This document shows, one piece after another, positions 1-8,554 of a stretch of DNA of 48,688 nucleotides. The first letter of the stretch is position 1; each line of letters begins with the position of its first letter. The stretch lies in NCBI GenBank assembly GCA_947167745.1, contig CAMVJE010000012.1, positions 1 to 48,688 of the forward strand. Direction: 5' to 3'. Origin of the DNA: an uncultured Treponema sp. (GTDB taxonomy: Bacteria > Spirochaetota > Spirochaetia > Treponematales > Treponemataceae). The translations under genes were made by a program, and so were the position numbers. The notes beneath the pieces are model-generated. The model saw only the letters and a list, made by a program, of their open reading frames with translations. It had not been told where the DNA came from and ran no database searches.

Positions 1-343
1 TCATTCCGTCATTGTCAAAGTCTGCCCAAATCTCTTTGGTTGAGACATAGCGGCCGCTTATGTAGCCCTCGCCTTTTTCGCAGGAAATTTTGTACCAGGG
101 GGCATAATAGCCTTCCGCCCAAAGCCATTCCCAGTCACGCGAATAATCGGTGATTTTGACTGAGTCGCCGGCATTAAGCTGGAAGAGTTTTTCCCCGGAA
201 AGCCCTGGAGACGAGCGGACATTCACCCTGTCATCGATGACAAAATGCTCTTTTCTTTCCCAGTCAACCGCAATGTATTTTTCAGCGAAAGTTTCTGACA
301 GAAACAGGCAGAGCGCGATAAAAACAGCAATTATTTTTTTCAT
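1..343 (-). CDS. Secreted SH3-like domain protein (3' part beyond window)
   Basis: The frame opens at an ATG at 343 and runs off the left edge of the window after 114 codons, so the C-terminus is missing. The start has a strong ribosome site (GGGAGGA about 10 bases upstream). Residues 1-21 form a signal peptide (MKKIIAVFIALCLFLSETFA). The next part, with the segment DDRVNVRSSPGLSGEKLFQL followed by GDSVKITDYS and an ISGRYVS strand, has the layout of a bacterial SH3 (SH3b) domain, which usually binds peptidoglycan or another envelope ligand. The gene lies 18 bases after hisC on the same strand and is probably co-transcribed. The exact role is unknown. Confidence 0.75.
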   Translation of the reverse strand, partial: MKKIIAVFIALCLFLSETFAEKYIAVDWERKEHFVIDDRVNVRSSPGLSGEKLFQLNAGDSVKITDYSRDWEWLWAEGYYAPWYKISCEKGEGYISGRYVSTKEIWADFDNDGM

Positions 344-361
344 TCCGAAGTTTATCCTCCC

Positions 362-1531
362 TTAAATTTCTTCCATTACATCGCGCAAAGCCTGCATTTG
401 CTCGTGGGTGCCCACCGTGATGCGAAGATATTCTTCAATGCCTGGGGTGTCAAAGTGACGAACCAAAATACCCTCTTTTTTGATTCTTCTGTAGGCTTCA
501 TCACCGTTCACGCCCTCTTTTTTGCAGAAAATGAAGTTGGTCTGGCTGTCAAGGACGCTCCAGCCCTTCTCCCGTAAAAAGTCGATGAATTCGTCACGCT
601 CAAATGCGACCGACTGAGCACATTTTGCGTAATATCCAGCGTCACGGCAAGCAGCGATTCCTGCAGTCTGTGCCAGGAAGTCAATCGGGAAGTGATTAAG
701 GGAATTTTTTACCGTTGTGACGGCCTCAACAAGTTCTTTGTTGGCCACGAGATAGCCAAGTCTCTGACCGGCCCCGCATAAACTTTTTGAAGTAGTCCGC
801 ACAATAACGAGATTCTGGAATTCTGCAAGAAGAGGAATACAACTCTCGCCGCCAAAATCAACATAGGCTTCATCAACAACAAAAACCCGGTCTTTTGGAG
901 CTTTTTTTATCATCTCACGAACTTCTTCCCGGGTAAGTCCAAGTGAAGTAGGTGCATTCGGATTAGCAAAAATGATTCCTGAATCTTCAGAATTCGCAGT
1001 TTCAATCATTTTTTCCTTGTCCAAAGTCCAGTCTTCCTTAAGCGGGATTTTTGCAAGAGGAATATTGTAGAATCCGCCGTAAACAGGATAGAAGGAATAA
1101 GTATGCTCAGGAAGAACCAGTTTTCGGTCTGAGTCGAAGAAAGCGTAAAAAACAAAGCTCAAAACCTCGTCGCTGCCGTTTCCTGCATAAATCATGTCAG
1201 GAGTAACAACGAAAGGAATTTTGTCGAACTCACTTGGGCTTACGATTGCCCCGCTGCCATTTTTTTTGCCTTTCTCAAGGTTTGCCCGGCAGAGAACGCC
1301 CCCGGATTTATTGAGCATATCAGCGATGGCTTCTTTCAGCTCGTTTGAGTCAGGGTCAGGATAAAGAGCCATTTTTTCGGGATGGGATTTTGCCGCAGAA
1401 CGCACAGCCTTGATTACTTTTGGTGAAGGCGGGTAAGGATTCTCATTTGCATTCAATTTGATATAAATTCTGTCCTTAGGCTGCTCCCCAGGAACATATG
1501 GATGAAGATTTGACATTCGTGAAGAAAGCAT
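362..1531 (-). CDS. hisC: Histidinol-phosphate aminotransferase
   Basis: This is a PLP-dependent fold-type I aminotransferase of the HisC family, converting imidazole-acetol phosphate to histidinol phosphate in histidine synthesis. The start NLHPYVPGEQP..IKLNANENPYPPSP, the GNGSDEVL motif, NPNAPTS, VVDEAYVDF and the PLP-lysine segment TTSKSLCGAGQRLGYL are all present, as is the C-terminal RITVGTHEQM. At 389 residues it is about 30 longer than typical, because of an extra stretch around residues 75-108 before the GNGSDE motif. The ATG at 1531 has GGAG about 7 bases upstream; an internal ATG 5 codons later is the alternative. No other his genes are in view, so the enzyme may be encoded apart from the pathway or serve a related aminotransferase role. 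Confidence 0.9.
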   Translation of the reverse strand: MLSSRMSNLHPYVPGEQPKDRIYIKLNANENPYPPSPKVIKAVRSAAKSHPEKMALYPDPDSNELKEAIADMLNKSGGVLCRANLEKGKKNGSGAIVSPSEFDKIPFVVTPDMIYAGNGSDEVLSFVFYAFFDSDRKLVLPEHTYSFYPVYGGFYNIPLAKIPLKEDWTLDKEKMIETANSEDSGIIFANPNAPTSLGLTREEVREMIKKAPKDRVFVVDEAYVDFGGESCIPLLAEFQNLVIVRTTSKSLCGAGQRLGYLVANKELVEAVTTVKNSLNHFPIDFLAQTAGIAACRDAGYYAKCAQSVAFERDEFIDFLREKGWSVLDSQTNFIFCKKEGVNGDEAYRRIKKEGILVRHFDTPGIEEYLRITVGTHEQMQALRDVMEEI

Positions 1532-1594
1532 TTTTAACTCCGTTTAAAACTTTCAGTTTTTAATTTACTACTTTATTTTATGATAAATTGCTGA

Positions 1595-1600
1595 TAAAAT
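1595..1600 (+). promoter_or_regulatory. -10 box of the 645-residue protein gene, 6 bases from its ATG
   Basis: TAAAAT ends 6 bases before the ATG at 1607. The only -35 candidate at 17-base spacing is a weak TTTATT (1572-1577). No ribosome site fits in the remaining six bases, so the mRNA is probably leaderless. The 75-base space also carries the divergent hisC promoter. Confidence 0.4.
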
Positions 1601-1606
1601 AAAGAC

Positions 1607-3544
1607 ATGGCAACCACAACAAGTATTATTGTTTTATTAAAATTTTTTGCATCACGACAGAAGAACGCTATCGTTGATTACACAGATTTTTGCGAATACT
1701 TAAAACGCTATTCAGAGCATCACCTTGAAGAACAGCCTACATTGGCATGTTACCTTGAAGATCCGGTTCCTGCCCTCCAAATTGAGTTAGATAAACTTAT
1801 TGAATCGAAGCTTATCCTTCTCATAAATACTGCAGCTGACAAACAGGGAATTGTCGTCATTCCTTTTTATATCGAACGATTCTCAGAACGCTACAAAGAT
1901 ATTGCTGTCAATCCAAGTCTCCCCTTTCCTTCAGAAACAGATTTACCAAAGGGGACTCCAAAAGAAGTTATAACCAGAGAAAACGCTGCAGATTTACTGG
2001 GCCGCCTTTTAACACATCAGGATCTCAACGAAAAAACTCTCTACGGTCTGACCCTTCCAAATAACGCTCCTTCAATTCTTTTGCCATCAAATGTTTCGGC
2101 AGTAACACTTATTGAAGACGCAATCGGAAAGATTCAGAATATGCTCAAAAAAGAAGAGCATCACGACTACTTTCTTAAAAAACTCACGGTTTCAAACCCT
2201 GGCCGAGAAATGATCGTCAAAAACTTCTTCAATTCCTTTGTTGACCGTGGTGATCATTCCATAGAAACTCTAAGCCAGACGACCGAAAGTTTCTATCTCT
2301 GGAACCAGCTATGCTTCTTCATCAAACAAGACTACGAAAAAATCAAAGACTACACACAGGAAGATTTATCCTGTCTGCAGGCTGTCTACATCACTGAAGT
2401 CGGAGCTAACTATTTTAAGAACATAGCTCAGGAAACAGCAAAAAAGGAAGGTGCTTTCAAAACACTCGATACCCTTCTTTCAAAACCGCCTTATTATTTC
2501 ACTTTTGAAGAAATTACAAAATTCACTGACAACAAGGGCATTCCTCTTTTAGGGCAATACTCGGACGAAGAACTCAAAGACTACCTTCACAAAAAGACTC
2601 AGGAAGCACCAGTTCAGGAATTGCCGGAAATGCTGATTTTTAAGACTATTGATGATCAGCGTTATTTCATTTTCAAATCAAAAGTCCTCCAGTTGATTTT
2701 ACGATTATGCACTGACGCAAGGATTTCAGTTCTTGATGCAATCAAAAATCACTGGGCCGCCGTCCTTAAAACTTTCGATACCCTTCCCGAAATGAAGGAT
2801 CAAAATGCATTTGAAGACCGCCTGGAAAAAGAAATCAGGATTCAATCTCCAATTTTAAGTGCACTTCTCCATGCATCATTTCTTCCACTTCTCAGTTATG
2901 ACGCATCGGGTGGCGATGATACAAGCAAGATTTCACTCTTTGTAAACGGCCAGCTGCTTCCTTACAGCGACATTCTTCTTATGAGCCGGCAGGAAATTTT
3001 AAACGATGCAAAAATTAAATTACCCTTCTGGTATTCAATGCCAATCGTTTCATGGATTGCTAAACTTCTGCTCCGTCCACCCAAAAGCAAGCGAATTAAA
3101 AAGCAAAAGACAAAGGCAGAACTTTACCGCGAGGAAGAAGCTGCAAAAAAGAAGGAAGATGAAACAACGGCAATGATTTCCCAGAATGCTACAATAACCA
3201 AAAAGGTAGCACTCAGAGATGCAGCAAGAACTGCTGAACAGACCTATGTTCCGGCTTCTTCTACATTAAACCGGGAACTTGATTCATACGAAAAAATTTG
3301 GAATAAGCGTCTGGGCAAGGACATTCACAACAACCTTACAGAAGATGTAAATGCCCTTATCCGCGATTATATCCGCAAAACACTCCGTACAATCAAAGTT
3401 GATGGTTTCACTACAGACCGAATCGAAAGTCTGGCAGAAAGTTTAATAAATGCGCCAGGTCTACAGAAAATCGGTGAACGAGATGCACTCCTTATGTACA
3501 TAAAACTTTACATGGTCAAACTGGTAAAAAACATTCCGATGTAA
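1607..3544 (+). CDS. Conserved hypothetical protein, 645 residues
   Basis: I do not recognise a named family. There is no clear signal peptide and no strong membrane segment, although YSMPIVSWIAKLLL near residue 485 is amphipathic. The protein is mostly alpha-helical. Residues about 495-530 are very rich in Lys/Glu/Arg (KSKRIKKQKTKAELYREEEA) and probably form a charged coiled coil, followed by a folded tail of about 100 residues. It looks cytoplasmic. It stands alone between the divergent hisC and a strong terminator, so it is a single-gene transcript. There is no Shine-Dalgarno sequence and the -10 box is 6 bases from the ATG. A genus-restricted protein is likely. Confidence 0.75.
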   Translation: MATTTSIIVLLKFFASRQKNAIVDYTDFCEYLKRYSEHHLEEQPTLACYLEDPVPALQIELDKLIESKLILLINTAADKQGIVVIPFYIERFSERYKDIAVNPSLPFPSETDLPKGTPKEVITRENAADLLGRLLTHQDLNEKTLYGLTLPNNAPSILLPSNVSAVTLIEDAIGKIQNMLKKEEHHDYFLKKLTVSNPGREMIVKNFFNSFVDRGDHSIETLSQTTESFYLWNQLCFFIKQDYEKIKDYTQEDLSCLQAVYITEVGANYFKNIAQETAKKEGAFKTLDTLLSKPPYYFTFEEITKFTDNKGIPLLGQYSDEELKDYLHKKTQEAPVQELPEMLIFKTIDDQRYFIFKSKVLQLILRLCTDARISVLDAIKNHWAAVLKTFDTLPEMKDQNAFEDRLEKEIRIQSPILSALLHASFLPLLSYDASGGDDTSKISLFVNGQLLPYSDILLMSRQEILNDAKIKLPFWYSMPIVSWIAKLLLRPPKSKRIKKQKTKAELYREEEAAKKKEDETTAMISQNATITKKVALRDAARTAEQTYVPASSTLNRELDSYEKIWNKRLGKDIHNNLTEDVNALIRDYIRKTLRTIKVDGFTTDRIESLAESLINAPGLQKIGERDALLMYIKLYMVKLVKNIPM

Positions 3545-3574
3545 AAAAATGGGGCTTAGAGCCCCATTTTTTTT
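3545..3574 (+). terminator. Rho-independent terminator after the 645-residue protein gene
   Basis: An 8-bp perfect stem, ATGGGGCT (3549-3556) with AGCCCCAT (3560-3567), has a 3-base TAG loop. It is preceded by A residues and followed by an 8-T run, directly after the stop codon. Confidence 0.93.
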
Positions 3575-3700
3575 CTCCATGATTGCCGAAAATGAACTTT
3601 TTTTGCGAATAAATATATGAACAAAGAAAATAAAATCCTTGTTCTGCAAAAAAGACTCCGGCCGGGTCATTCTGCAAATATTTATCATCTGGAGAAAATT

Positions 3701-4156
3701 ATGAATCAAATGAATCAAGTTGTAATCGAAGGAAATGTTGTCCGGGATTCCCAGGTCAGAGAGACATCTCGCGGTACAAGAGTCTGTGTAATTCCTATGG
3801 CAACGAACCGCCGCTACAGAGACTTCAAGGGTGAAAGTCAAGATGAAGTCGCATTTTTTGATGTAGAAGCGTGGGGAGAAAATTTCAGTTCCAGAACAGT
3901 CCGCCTTGCCAAAAAAGGAATTGGATTGCGCGTTGTCGGCCGTCTGAAGCAGGATAGATGGAAAACACAGGAAGGGAAAAGTACTTCAAAAGTGTACATC
4001 GTTGCGGAACATATTGATTTTCAGCATCCCAAGACAGAAGACAAGTCCGATTGCAAGGAAAAAGAAAATGCCGAAATTGCTGCAAAAGGCGTAATCTCTG
4101 AAAGCACCTCGTCTGACTTTGAAAACGAAACTGATGGAGGAGAGACAGTATTCTAA
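3701..4156 (+). CDS. ssb: Single-stranded DNA-binding protein
   Basis: This 151-residue protein has the OB fold of bacterial SSB: VVIEGNVVRDSQVRETSRGT, VIPMATNRR, AFFDVEAWGE, LAKKGIGLRVVGRLKQDRW and KVYIVAEHIDF. It coats single-stranded DNA in replication, repair and recombination. I start it at 3701, where GGAGA lies about 6 bases upstream; the open frame extends 28 codons further, but that part is unlike SSB. The C-terminal linker is acidic. The tip reads GGETVF rather than the canonical DDIPF-like peptide that recruits partner proteins, although the final Phe is kept. It is convergent with the U32 gene, whose stop is 20 bases away. Confidence 0.9.
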   Translation: MNQMNQVVIEGNVVRDSQVRETSRGTRVCVIPMATNRRYRDFKGESQDEVAFFDVEAWGENFSSRTVRLAKKGIGLRVVGRLKQDRWKTQEGKSTSKVYIVAEHIDFQHPKTEDKSDCKEKENAEIAAKGVISESTSSDFENETDGGETVF

Positions 4157-4166
4157 AAGAGAAAGC

Positions 4167-4200
4167 GGGGGCAGGCCTATCTGCGCCCCTTCCCTTTCTT
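4167..4200 (+). terminator. Possible terminator after ssb
   Basis: GGGGGCAG (4167-4174) faces CTGCGCCCC (4181-4189), forming an imperfect GC-rich hairpin followed by a pyrimidine stretch with TTTCTTTTT. The U32 stop codon lies inside it. The bulge makes this only a moderate candidate. Confidence 0.4.
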
Positions 4201-6468
4201 TTTATAAGAAGGATTACCAAAAGACTTTCCGCCATTGCGCCTTCGCACTCCAGCGGCTTTTTCAGCCTCGACCTTTTCGTTCATTGCCTTATATGACTCG
4301 ATTTTTTCGATACTGTAAAAGCCGTCCTTCCAGTTAAAGCGGGAAGACTCAGGAACTGGCTGTTTTTTAATCATTGAATTGGTAACCATCTTCAGTTCCT
4401 GTCGCGTTACCTTAGTCCGCGAAAAATCAAGGAGAATACGCTTGAAGCCGTCACTGTTGAGAATATCAGCTTTGTCTACGATAGAGAAAGGAGCTTCCGG
4501 CATGACAACCGAGCCGTCAGGAGTTGAAGAAACTTTAAACACAGTTTCCTCTTTATCCTTAAAATAAAGGAAGTCATATGAATCAGGGAGCTGGAATCTC
4601 ATTCTGAACAGGGCCGGATATGCATAAGCGGTAACTAAAACACGGCTTCTTACATTCTCTTCCCAAGTGGATTTTAAATTATCCCATGAATTTTCGAGAG
4701 GAGTAATAAATGCACCTATATTCTGATTTTCATACCAAGATACAGCCCAGCGGTTAAACGTATACAGATAAGGCCCTGCAATCAAATTTACACCTTTTGA
4801 ACGAAGTATGGAAATATGGCCGATATTATTCACAATAAATGTTTTAAATCCATCGGCTATAAGTTCATCAAGGTCAGCGGCAAGTTCTTCTTCTTTTGCT
4901 GCAGGGCAATATGGGTCAAGAGAAATGATAATCTGCTTTTTGGAAAGAGGAAGTTTTGTCTGTTTTTTAAGCAAATCCATGCGTGTCTCTGAGTTAAATT
5001 CAAGAATAACACGGACAGGATTCTTTGAAAGAACCTGAAACAAGTCAGATACTGTTGAGACCTGAATATAAAGCCCCTCAGGGAAATATGAAAGCTCATT
5101 TTTTGCAACAGGAGTTAAATCTAACACAGGGAGGACTTCTGCCCCTGGCTGCTGCCTGTACTTTCCGATATCGTTTGGAAGAACGCGTGGATAACGCTTA
5201 GACATTGATTTTGTCTGCAGAAGATAAACCGAATCACCTCGCTTAAATCCCAAAGGAACATCAATAAAACGGCGGCCGTCTTCATCTACAGTGACATTGC
5301 GGACTTTATGACTTACACGACCAGTATCATCCTGGCGGTGCAGGCGGATTGAATCTCCCGGATCCGGGTCGTAGCTACCACCAGTTAGATGAGCCATTGC
5401 TACAGAAAAATCAGAAAGTTTGGCTTCAGGATTGGTGCGAAGGGCTTCCTGATAGGCTTTATATGATTTTTCTTTTTCTTCATCCGGAAGTTCACCAAAA
5501 CGATCAATTGTTCCAAGATAAATTCCAGTTCCGCCAGCCTGATTCGGATTAAGAATCAAATTACCAGCCTTTGCAACACCTTCTTCGTTAGTTTTAAAGT
5601 TGTACCAATATGAAGTTTTTGCCCGGGCAAAATCTGTTGAAAGCATTCGCTTTGCCGTTGCGAGAGCACCTTTTCTATCTTTTTCCCAATTATCCATAAG
5701 ATAGCGATATGCAGCGACAACAGAACCGACATACTCAGCACTCTTCATTCTGCCTTCTATTTTAAATGATTCAACACCAAGCTGCATCAAATCAGGAATC
5801 TGTTCAATAAGCTGCAAGTCACAGGGAGAAAAATAGTATCCCTGCTGTTCGCCTTCCGATGCAGAATCAACTGTATAAAAACGACGGCAAGCCTGAGTAC
5901 ACATACCACGGTTTGCACTCTTTCCCCCAAGGAAACTAGAGAAAAGACATAAGCCAGACTCACTTACGCAAAGGGCACCATGAACGAAAATTTCAAGTTC
6001 AGCATTTGTATGGGACTTAATATATTTGATTTCTTCAAGCCCCAATTCACGGGCGACAACAACACGCTTTAAGCCAGCCTTGCTCAGCAAATTTACTCCG
6101 GCCGCACTCTCAACATTCATCTGAGTAGAGCCATGAAGTTCGAGTTTGGGAAAAAACTCCTGGCACATGCGGATAACACCCAAATCCTGCACAATTAATC
6201 CGTCAGGACCGATTTTGTTAAGATATGTAAGGAAACGGTACAATCGCTCAAGATCACGTTCCTCACTGACAGTGTTGACCGTTACATAGATTTTTTTATT
6301 CTGACGGTGAAGAGAAGAAACAGCCGCCTCAAACTGATTCCATGCGAAATTTGACGAGCGGAGACGGGCATTAAAACTTTTGAGACCAAGATAAACTGCG
6401 TCTGCGCCCTCGCCTATAGCAGCATCTAATGCTTCAATGTTGCCGGCAGGTGCTAGTAATTCTGACAT
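4177..6468 (-). CDS. U32 family RNA-hydroxylation protein (RlhA-like)
   Basis: The N-terminal 290 residues carry the U32 fold and signature: ELLAPAGNIEALDAAIGEGA, HGSTQMNV, the HGALCVSESGLCLFSS segment, RGMCTQACRR and SPCDLQL. The conserved cysteines probably bind an iron-sulphur cluster. Known relatives (RlhA, TrhP) hydroxylate a cytidine of 23S rRNA or a uridine of tRNA, despite the old peptidase label. The middle, GDSIRLHRQDD to GFKRGDSVYLLQTK, resembles the DUF3656 part of RlhA, so RlhA-like is my preferred call over TrhP. At 763 residues it is longer than E. coli RlhA and ends in a very basic tail (YKKKGKGRR) that suits RNA binding. There is no Shine-Dalgarno site; a TAGAAT box lies 7 bases before the ATG. 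Confidence 0.85.
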   Translation of the reverse strand: MSELLAPAGNIEALDAAIGEGADAVYLGLKSFNARLRSSNFAWNQFEAAVSSLHRQNKKIYVTVNTVSEERDLERLYRFLTYLNKIGPDGLIVQDLGVIRMCQEFFPKLELHGSTQMNVESAAGVNLLSKAGLKRVVVARELGLEEIKYIKSHTNAELEIFVHGALCVSESGLCLFSSFLGGKSANRGMCTQACRRFYTVDSASEGEQQGYYFSPCDLQLIEQIPDLMQLGVESFKIEGRMKSAEYVGSVVAAYRYLMDNWEKDRKGALATAKRMLSTDFARAKTSYWYNFKTNEEGVAKAGNLILNPNQAGGTGIYLGTIDRFGELPDEEKEKSYKAYQEALRTNPEAKLSDFSVAMAHLTGGSYDPDPGDSIRLHRQDDTGRVSHKVRNVTVDEDGRRFIDVPLGFKRGDSVYLLQTKSMSKRYPRVLPNDIGKYRQQPGAEVLPVLDLTPVAKNELSYFPEGLYIQVSTVSDLFQVLSKNPVRVILEFNSETRMDLLKKQTKLPLSKKQIIISLDPYCPAAKEEELAADLDELIADGFKTFIVNNIGHISILRSKGVNLIAGPYLYTFNRWAVSWYENQNIGAFITPLENSWDNLKSTWEENVRSRVLVTAYAYPALFRMRFQLPDSYDFLYFKDKEETVFKVSSTPDGSVVMPEAPFSIVDKADILNSDGFKRILLDFSRTKVTRQELKMVTNSMIKKQPVPESSRFNWKDGFYSIEKIESYKAMNEKVEAEKAAGVRRRNGGKSFGNPSYKKKGKGRR

Positions 6469-6475
6469 ATTTGTT

Positions 6476-6481
6476 ATTCTA
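6476..6481 (-). promoter_or_regulatory. -10 box of the U32 gene, 7 bases from its ATG
   Basis: TAGAAT (minus strand) is followed by seven bases and the ATG at 6468, with no Shine-Dalgarno sequence between. No good -35 is visible, so this is weaker than the other leaderless candidates in the window. Confidence 0.35.
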
Positions 6482-6525
6482 TCATTTTTATCAATGAATT
6501 ACTAGCGAAGAAAAAGAAGAGGTCT

Positions 6526-7653
6526 TTAAAGAGGATTGCTGGAATTTGCGTATCCTGGAGTTGCACCAGAAATCACCTGTGTACCAATTACAACTTTTTC
6601 AGTTATCATCCAGTCATCAGGTGATGCGGGAATAATATCAGGTATTTTCACTCCTTCAGCATATTTTGCTGCCAGTCGGTTAGTATTCTGCCGGGATGCC
6701 GAACGCAAGAGAGAAGTTTTCATTCCATCTGAGCAGATTGAATTTTCAGGTCCAGCTTCTCCAAGCCATAGTCCTGCGTCAACTGCACTTTTAGCAAAAT
6801 CTTTAATAAGAGTGCGAGACCAGTCTGTTTTTCCAGAAGCACTGAGGAATACGGCATCTTTTAACACACCTGTTTCCCAATTCCGCAAGACAACCACATC
6901 GGTAAGCGAGACTATTTTTTCATTTCCTGCTTTCCATAAATCCCTTGCATTTTTCTGGCTTTCGGGTGCAGAAGACAAGTCCAAATTATCTCCCAGTTCA
7001 TCTACAGAAAGGTCTTCATAATTTTCAAAAGTCCTTCCATGCAAGGTAATATATTCACCCTTTGAGACCTCAATTGCAGGAAAAACATATTTTTTGTTCT
7101 CCCCGTTGTATCCGCTTACAAGTTCAAGGCCATAGGTATTTCCGCCTTTAAGAACAAAAAATTCAACATATTCAGCACAGGCCTTGTCCTTGTTATAACT
7201 TGTGCGTATTTCATTTATTATCAGGCGGGCCGGGTTTTCATTATAACCGCAAAATTTCTGACTGTAAGAAAGACTGTTCCCCGTCATATCAGACAGGACA
7301 CCTGAAAAAACATAGGACTTTCCTACAGAAGTGAGGGCAGAAAGTTTTACTTCCACACTTTTTTTGTCTTCACTATAGGAAATGTCATTTGCGACAGCAA
7401 AAGATTTTCCGTCAGAATCCAAAACTGAAACATCGTCAAGTTTTACTTTTTCGGAGCAGGATATAAGAAGGGAGTCAGACGCAGCTACAGAAAATGACAG
7501 AACTGATGGAACAGTAGTGTCAGCAGGAACTATCTCAATTCCTTCCTCTGTGAGCCGGCAGGAAACATGGGCGGAAATAGCAATACAGGCCGAAACTATT
7601 AATGTAACGACAACCGCCGAATGAAGTGCTTGCGAAACCAAATTTTTTTTCAT
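6526..7653 (-). CDS. Secreted lamin-tail-domain (LTD) envelope protein, putative lipoprotein
   Basis: The start (ATG at 7653, GGAGG 7 bases upstream) leads into a hydrophobic segment, residues 10-30, ending in ISAHVSC, a possible spirochete lipobox with Cys32. Residues about 45-135 look like an Ig-like beta sandwich (PSVLSFSVAASDSLLISCSE, DMTGNSLSY). Residues about 140-310 look like a lamin-tail/LTD domain (RLIINEIRTSY, AEYVEFFVLKGGNTYGLELV, KGEYITLHG, DVVVLRN), common in large secreted proteins and nucleases. No catalytic domain is visible. It is probably displayed in the periplasm or on the outer membrane. The next gene downstream on the same strand is the U32 gene, 57 bases away with its own promoter-like box. 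Confidence 0.75.
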   Translation of the reverse strand: MKKNLVSQALHSAVVVTLIVSACIAISAHVSCRLTEEGIEIVPADTTVPSVLSFSVAASDSLLISCSEKVKLDDVSVLDSDGKSFAVANDISYSEDKKSVEVKLSALTSVGKSYVFSGVLSDMTGNSLSYSQKFCGYNENPARLIINEIRTSYNKDKACAEYVEFFVLKGGNTYGLELVSGYNGENKKYVFPAIEVSKGEYITLHGRTFENYEDLSVDELGDNLDLSSAPESQKNARDLWKAGNEKIVSLTDVVVLRNWETGVLKDAVFLSASGKTDWSRTLIKDFAKSAVDAGLWLGEAGPENSICSDGMKTSLLRSASRQNTNRLAAKYAEGVKIPDIIPASPDDWMITEKVVIGTQVISGATPGYANSSNPL

Positions 7654-7738
7654 CGAATACCTCCAGATTTTTCAATCTATATATGTATTCGCAAAAAAAT
7701 TCGGTTTTCGGCAAACTTGAAGAAAAAAAGTGAAAAAA

Positions 7739-8440
7739 TTACAAATGAATTGTCTCAACCATATATCTGATTGAGTTACCATTTACATCAGAAAGGGTCT
7801 TCTCAACTACAAAAACAAGATTTCTTCCTGTTCTATCAGAGAATATTCTGTCGATGCGATAATCTGTAACTTTCGAACGTTTGATGTCTGGAGAACCAAC
7901 GATATTCCGGCTTATGACATTACCATCACCGTCTTTTCGTTCAAGTGTAATGAAGAATGATGAATAAAGTCCTGAACCACTGCCCTCTACAGTTTTTACT
8001 AATTTAATATGATAGTAAATACTCTGCTCAGGGGTAGAACTTTCAAAATCCTTAAAAACAATCTCACTGTCACCGGCTTTTTTATCATCCCGGACATAAA
8101 GGAGATTATCAACAGATGCGGGTGAAAGCTCATATTTTTTTAAAGTCCACTGGGCTTTTTTGTGAAGTTCTTCATAAACAGTTTTACCGCTTTTTGAAAC
8201 TGTTGCGGCTGAAGGTTGAGTCTTGAAGATTTCACCCTTTACAAAATCATTTTTTGCAATATCTACAGTGTAAATTTCAGCATAACCCTGAAAGTTCTTA
8301 TCTGTTTTACCATATTCGGCGAAAACATATGTTTTACCGTCTTTCGAAATTCCCAAATCAACGAATGCGGCGGCATCACCCGCAAAAGCAAAGATTCCAG
8401 CTGATAAAAGAATGATTCCAGATAAAAGAAACTTTTTCAT
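7739..8440 (-). CDS. Secreted DUF2259-like protein
   Basis: I start it at 8440, where GGGAGGA lies about 6 bases upstream; the open frame continues 13 codons further without a ribosome site. The 233-residue product has a signal peptide (MKKFLLSGIILLSAGIFAFA, cut after AFA). The mature part begins AAAFVDLGISKDGKTYVFAEYG, a repeated beta-strand pattern seen in the predicted secreted DUF2259 family, and ends RNLVFVVEKTLSDVNGNSIRY. The function of that family is unknown. The leader, about 45 bases back, contains AAAGCCG/CGGCTTT inverted arms. The gene lies 85 bases before the LTD gene on the same strand. Confidence 0.7.
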   Translation of the reverse strand: MKKFLLSGIILLSAGIFAFAGDAAAFVDLGISKDGKTYVFAEYGKTDKNFQGYAEIYTVDIAKNDFVKGEIFKTQPSAATVSKSGKTVYEELHKKAQWTLKKYELSPASVDNLLYVRDDKKAGDSEIVFKDFESSTPEQSIYYHIKLVKTVEGSGSGLYSSFFITLERKDGDGNVISRNIVGSPDIKRSKVTDYRIDRIFSDRTGRNLVFVVEKTLSDVNGNSIRYMVETIHL

Positions 8441-8519
8441 AAGTCCTCCCAAAATCCAATTAGCGACAAAGCCGTCCAATCAGTCTTCTTTTATTATTTT
8501 CGGCTTTTAAAATAAACTC

Positions 8520-8548
8520 TTTACATATTTTTATCTTCCGTTTAAGAT
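8520..8548 (+). promoter_or_regulatory. Promoter for the membrane-protein gene at 8555 (leaderless type)
   Basis: TTTACA (8520-8525), a 17-base spacer and TAAGAT (8543-8548) are followed by only 6 bases before the ATG at 8555. Transcription should start at or next to the A of the ATG. There is no room for a ribosome-binding site. Confidence 0.7.
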
Positions 8549-8554
8549 TTTGCC

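Noticed and set aside
1215..1310. The hisC insert as a further coding copy of the palindromic repeats
   Set aside because: No palindrome and no shared words with the pcrA or DUF763 inserts could be found by eye.
6536..7021. 161-codon plus-strand frame opposite the LTD protein
   Set aside because: No start signal and no recognisable sequence. The minus-strand product has a signal peptide, a ribosome site and domain patterns.
8455..8510. AAAGCCG/CGGCTTT arms upstream of the DUF2259 gene as a riboswitch or terminator
   Set aside because: Long 25-base loop, no T-run in the right place and no known riboswitch core.
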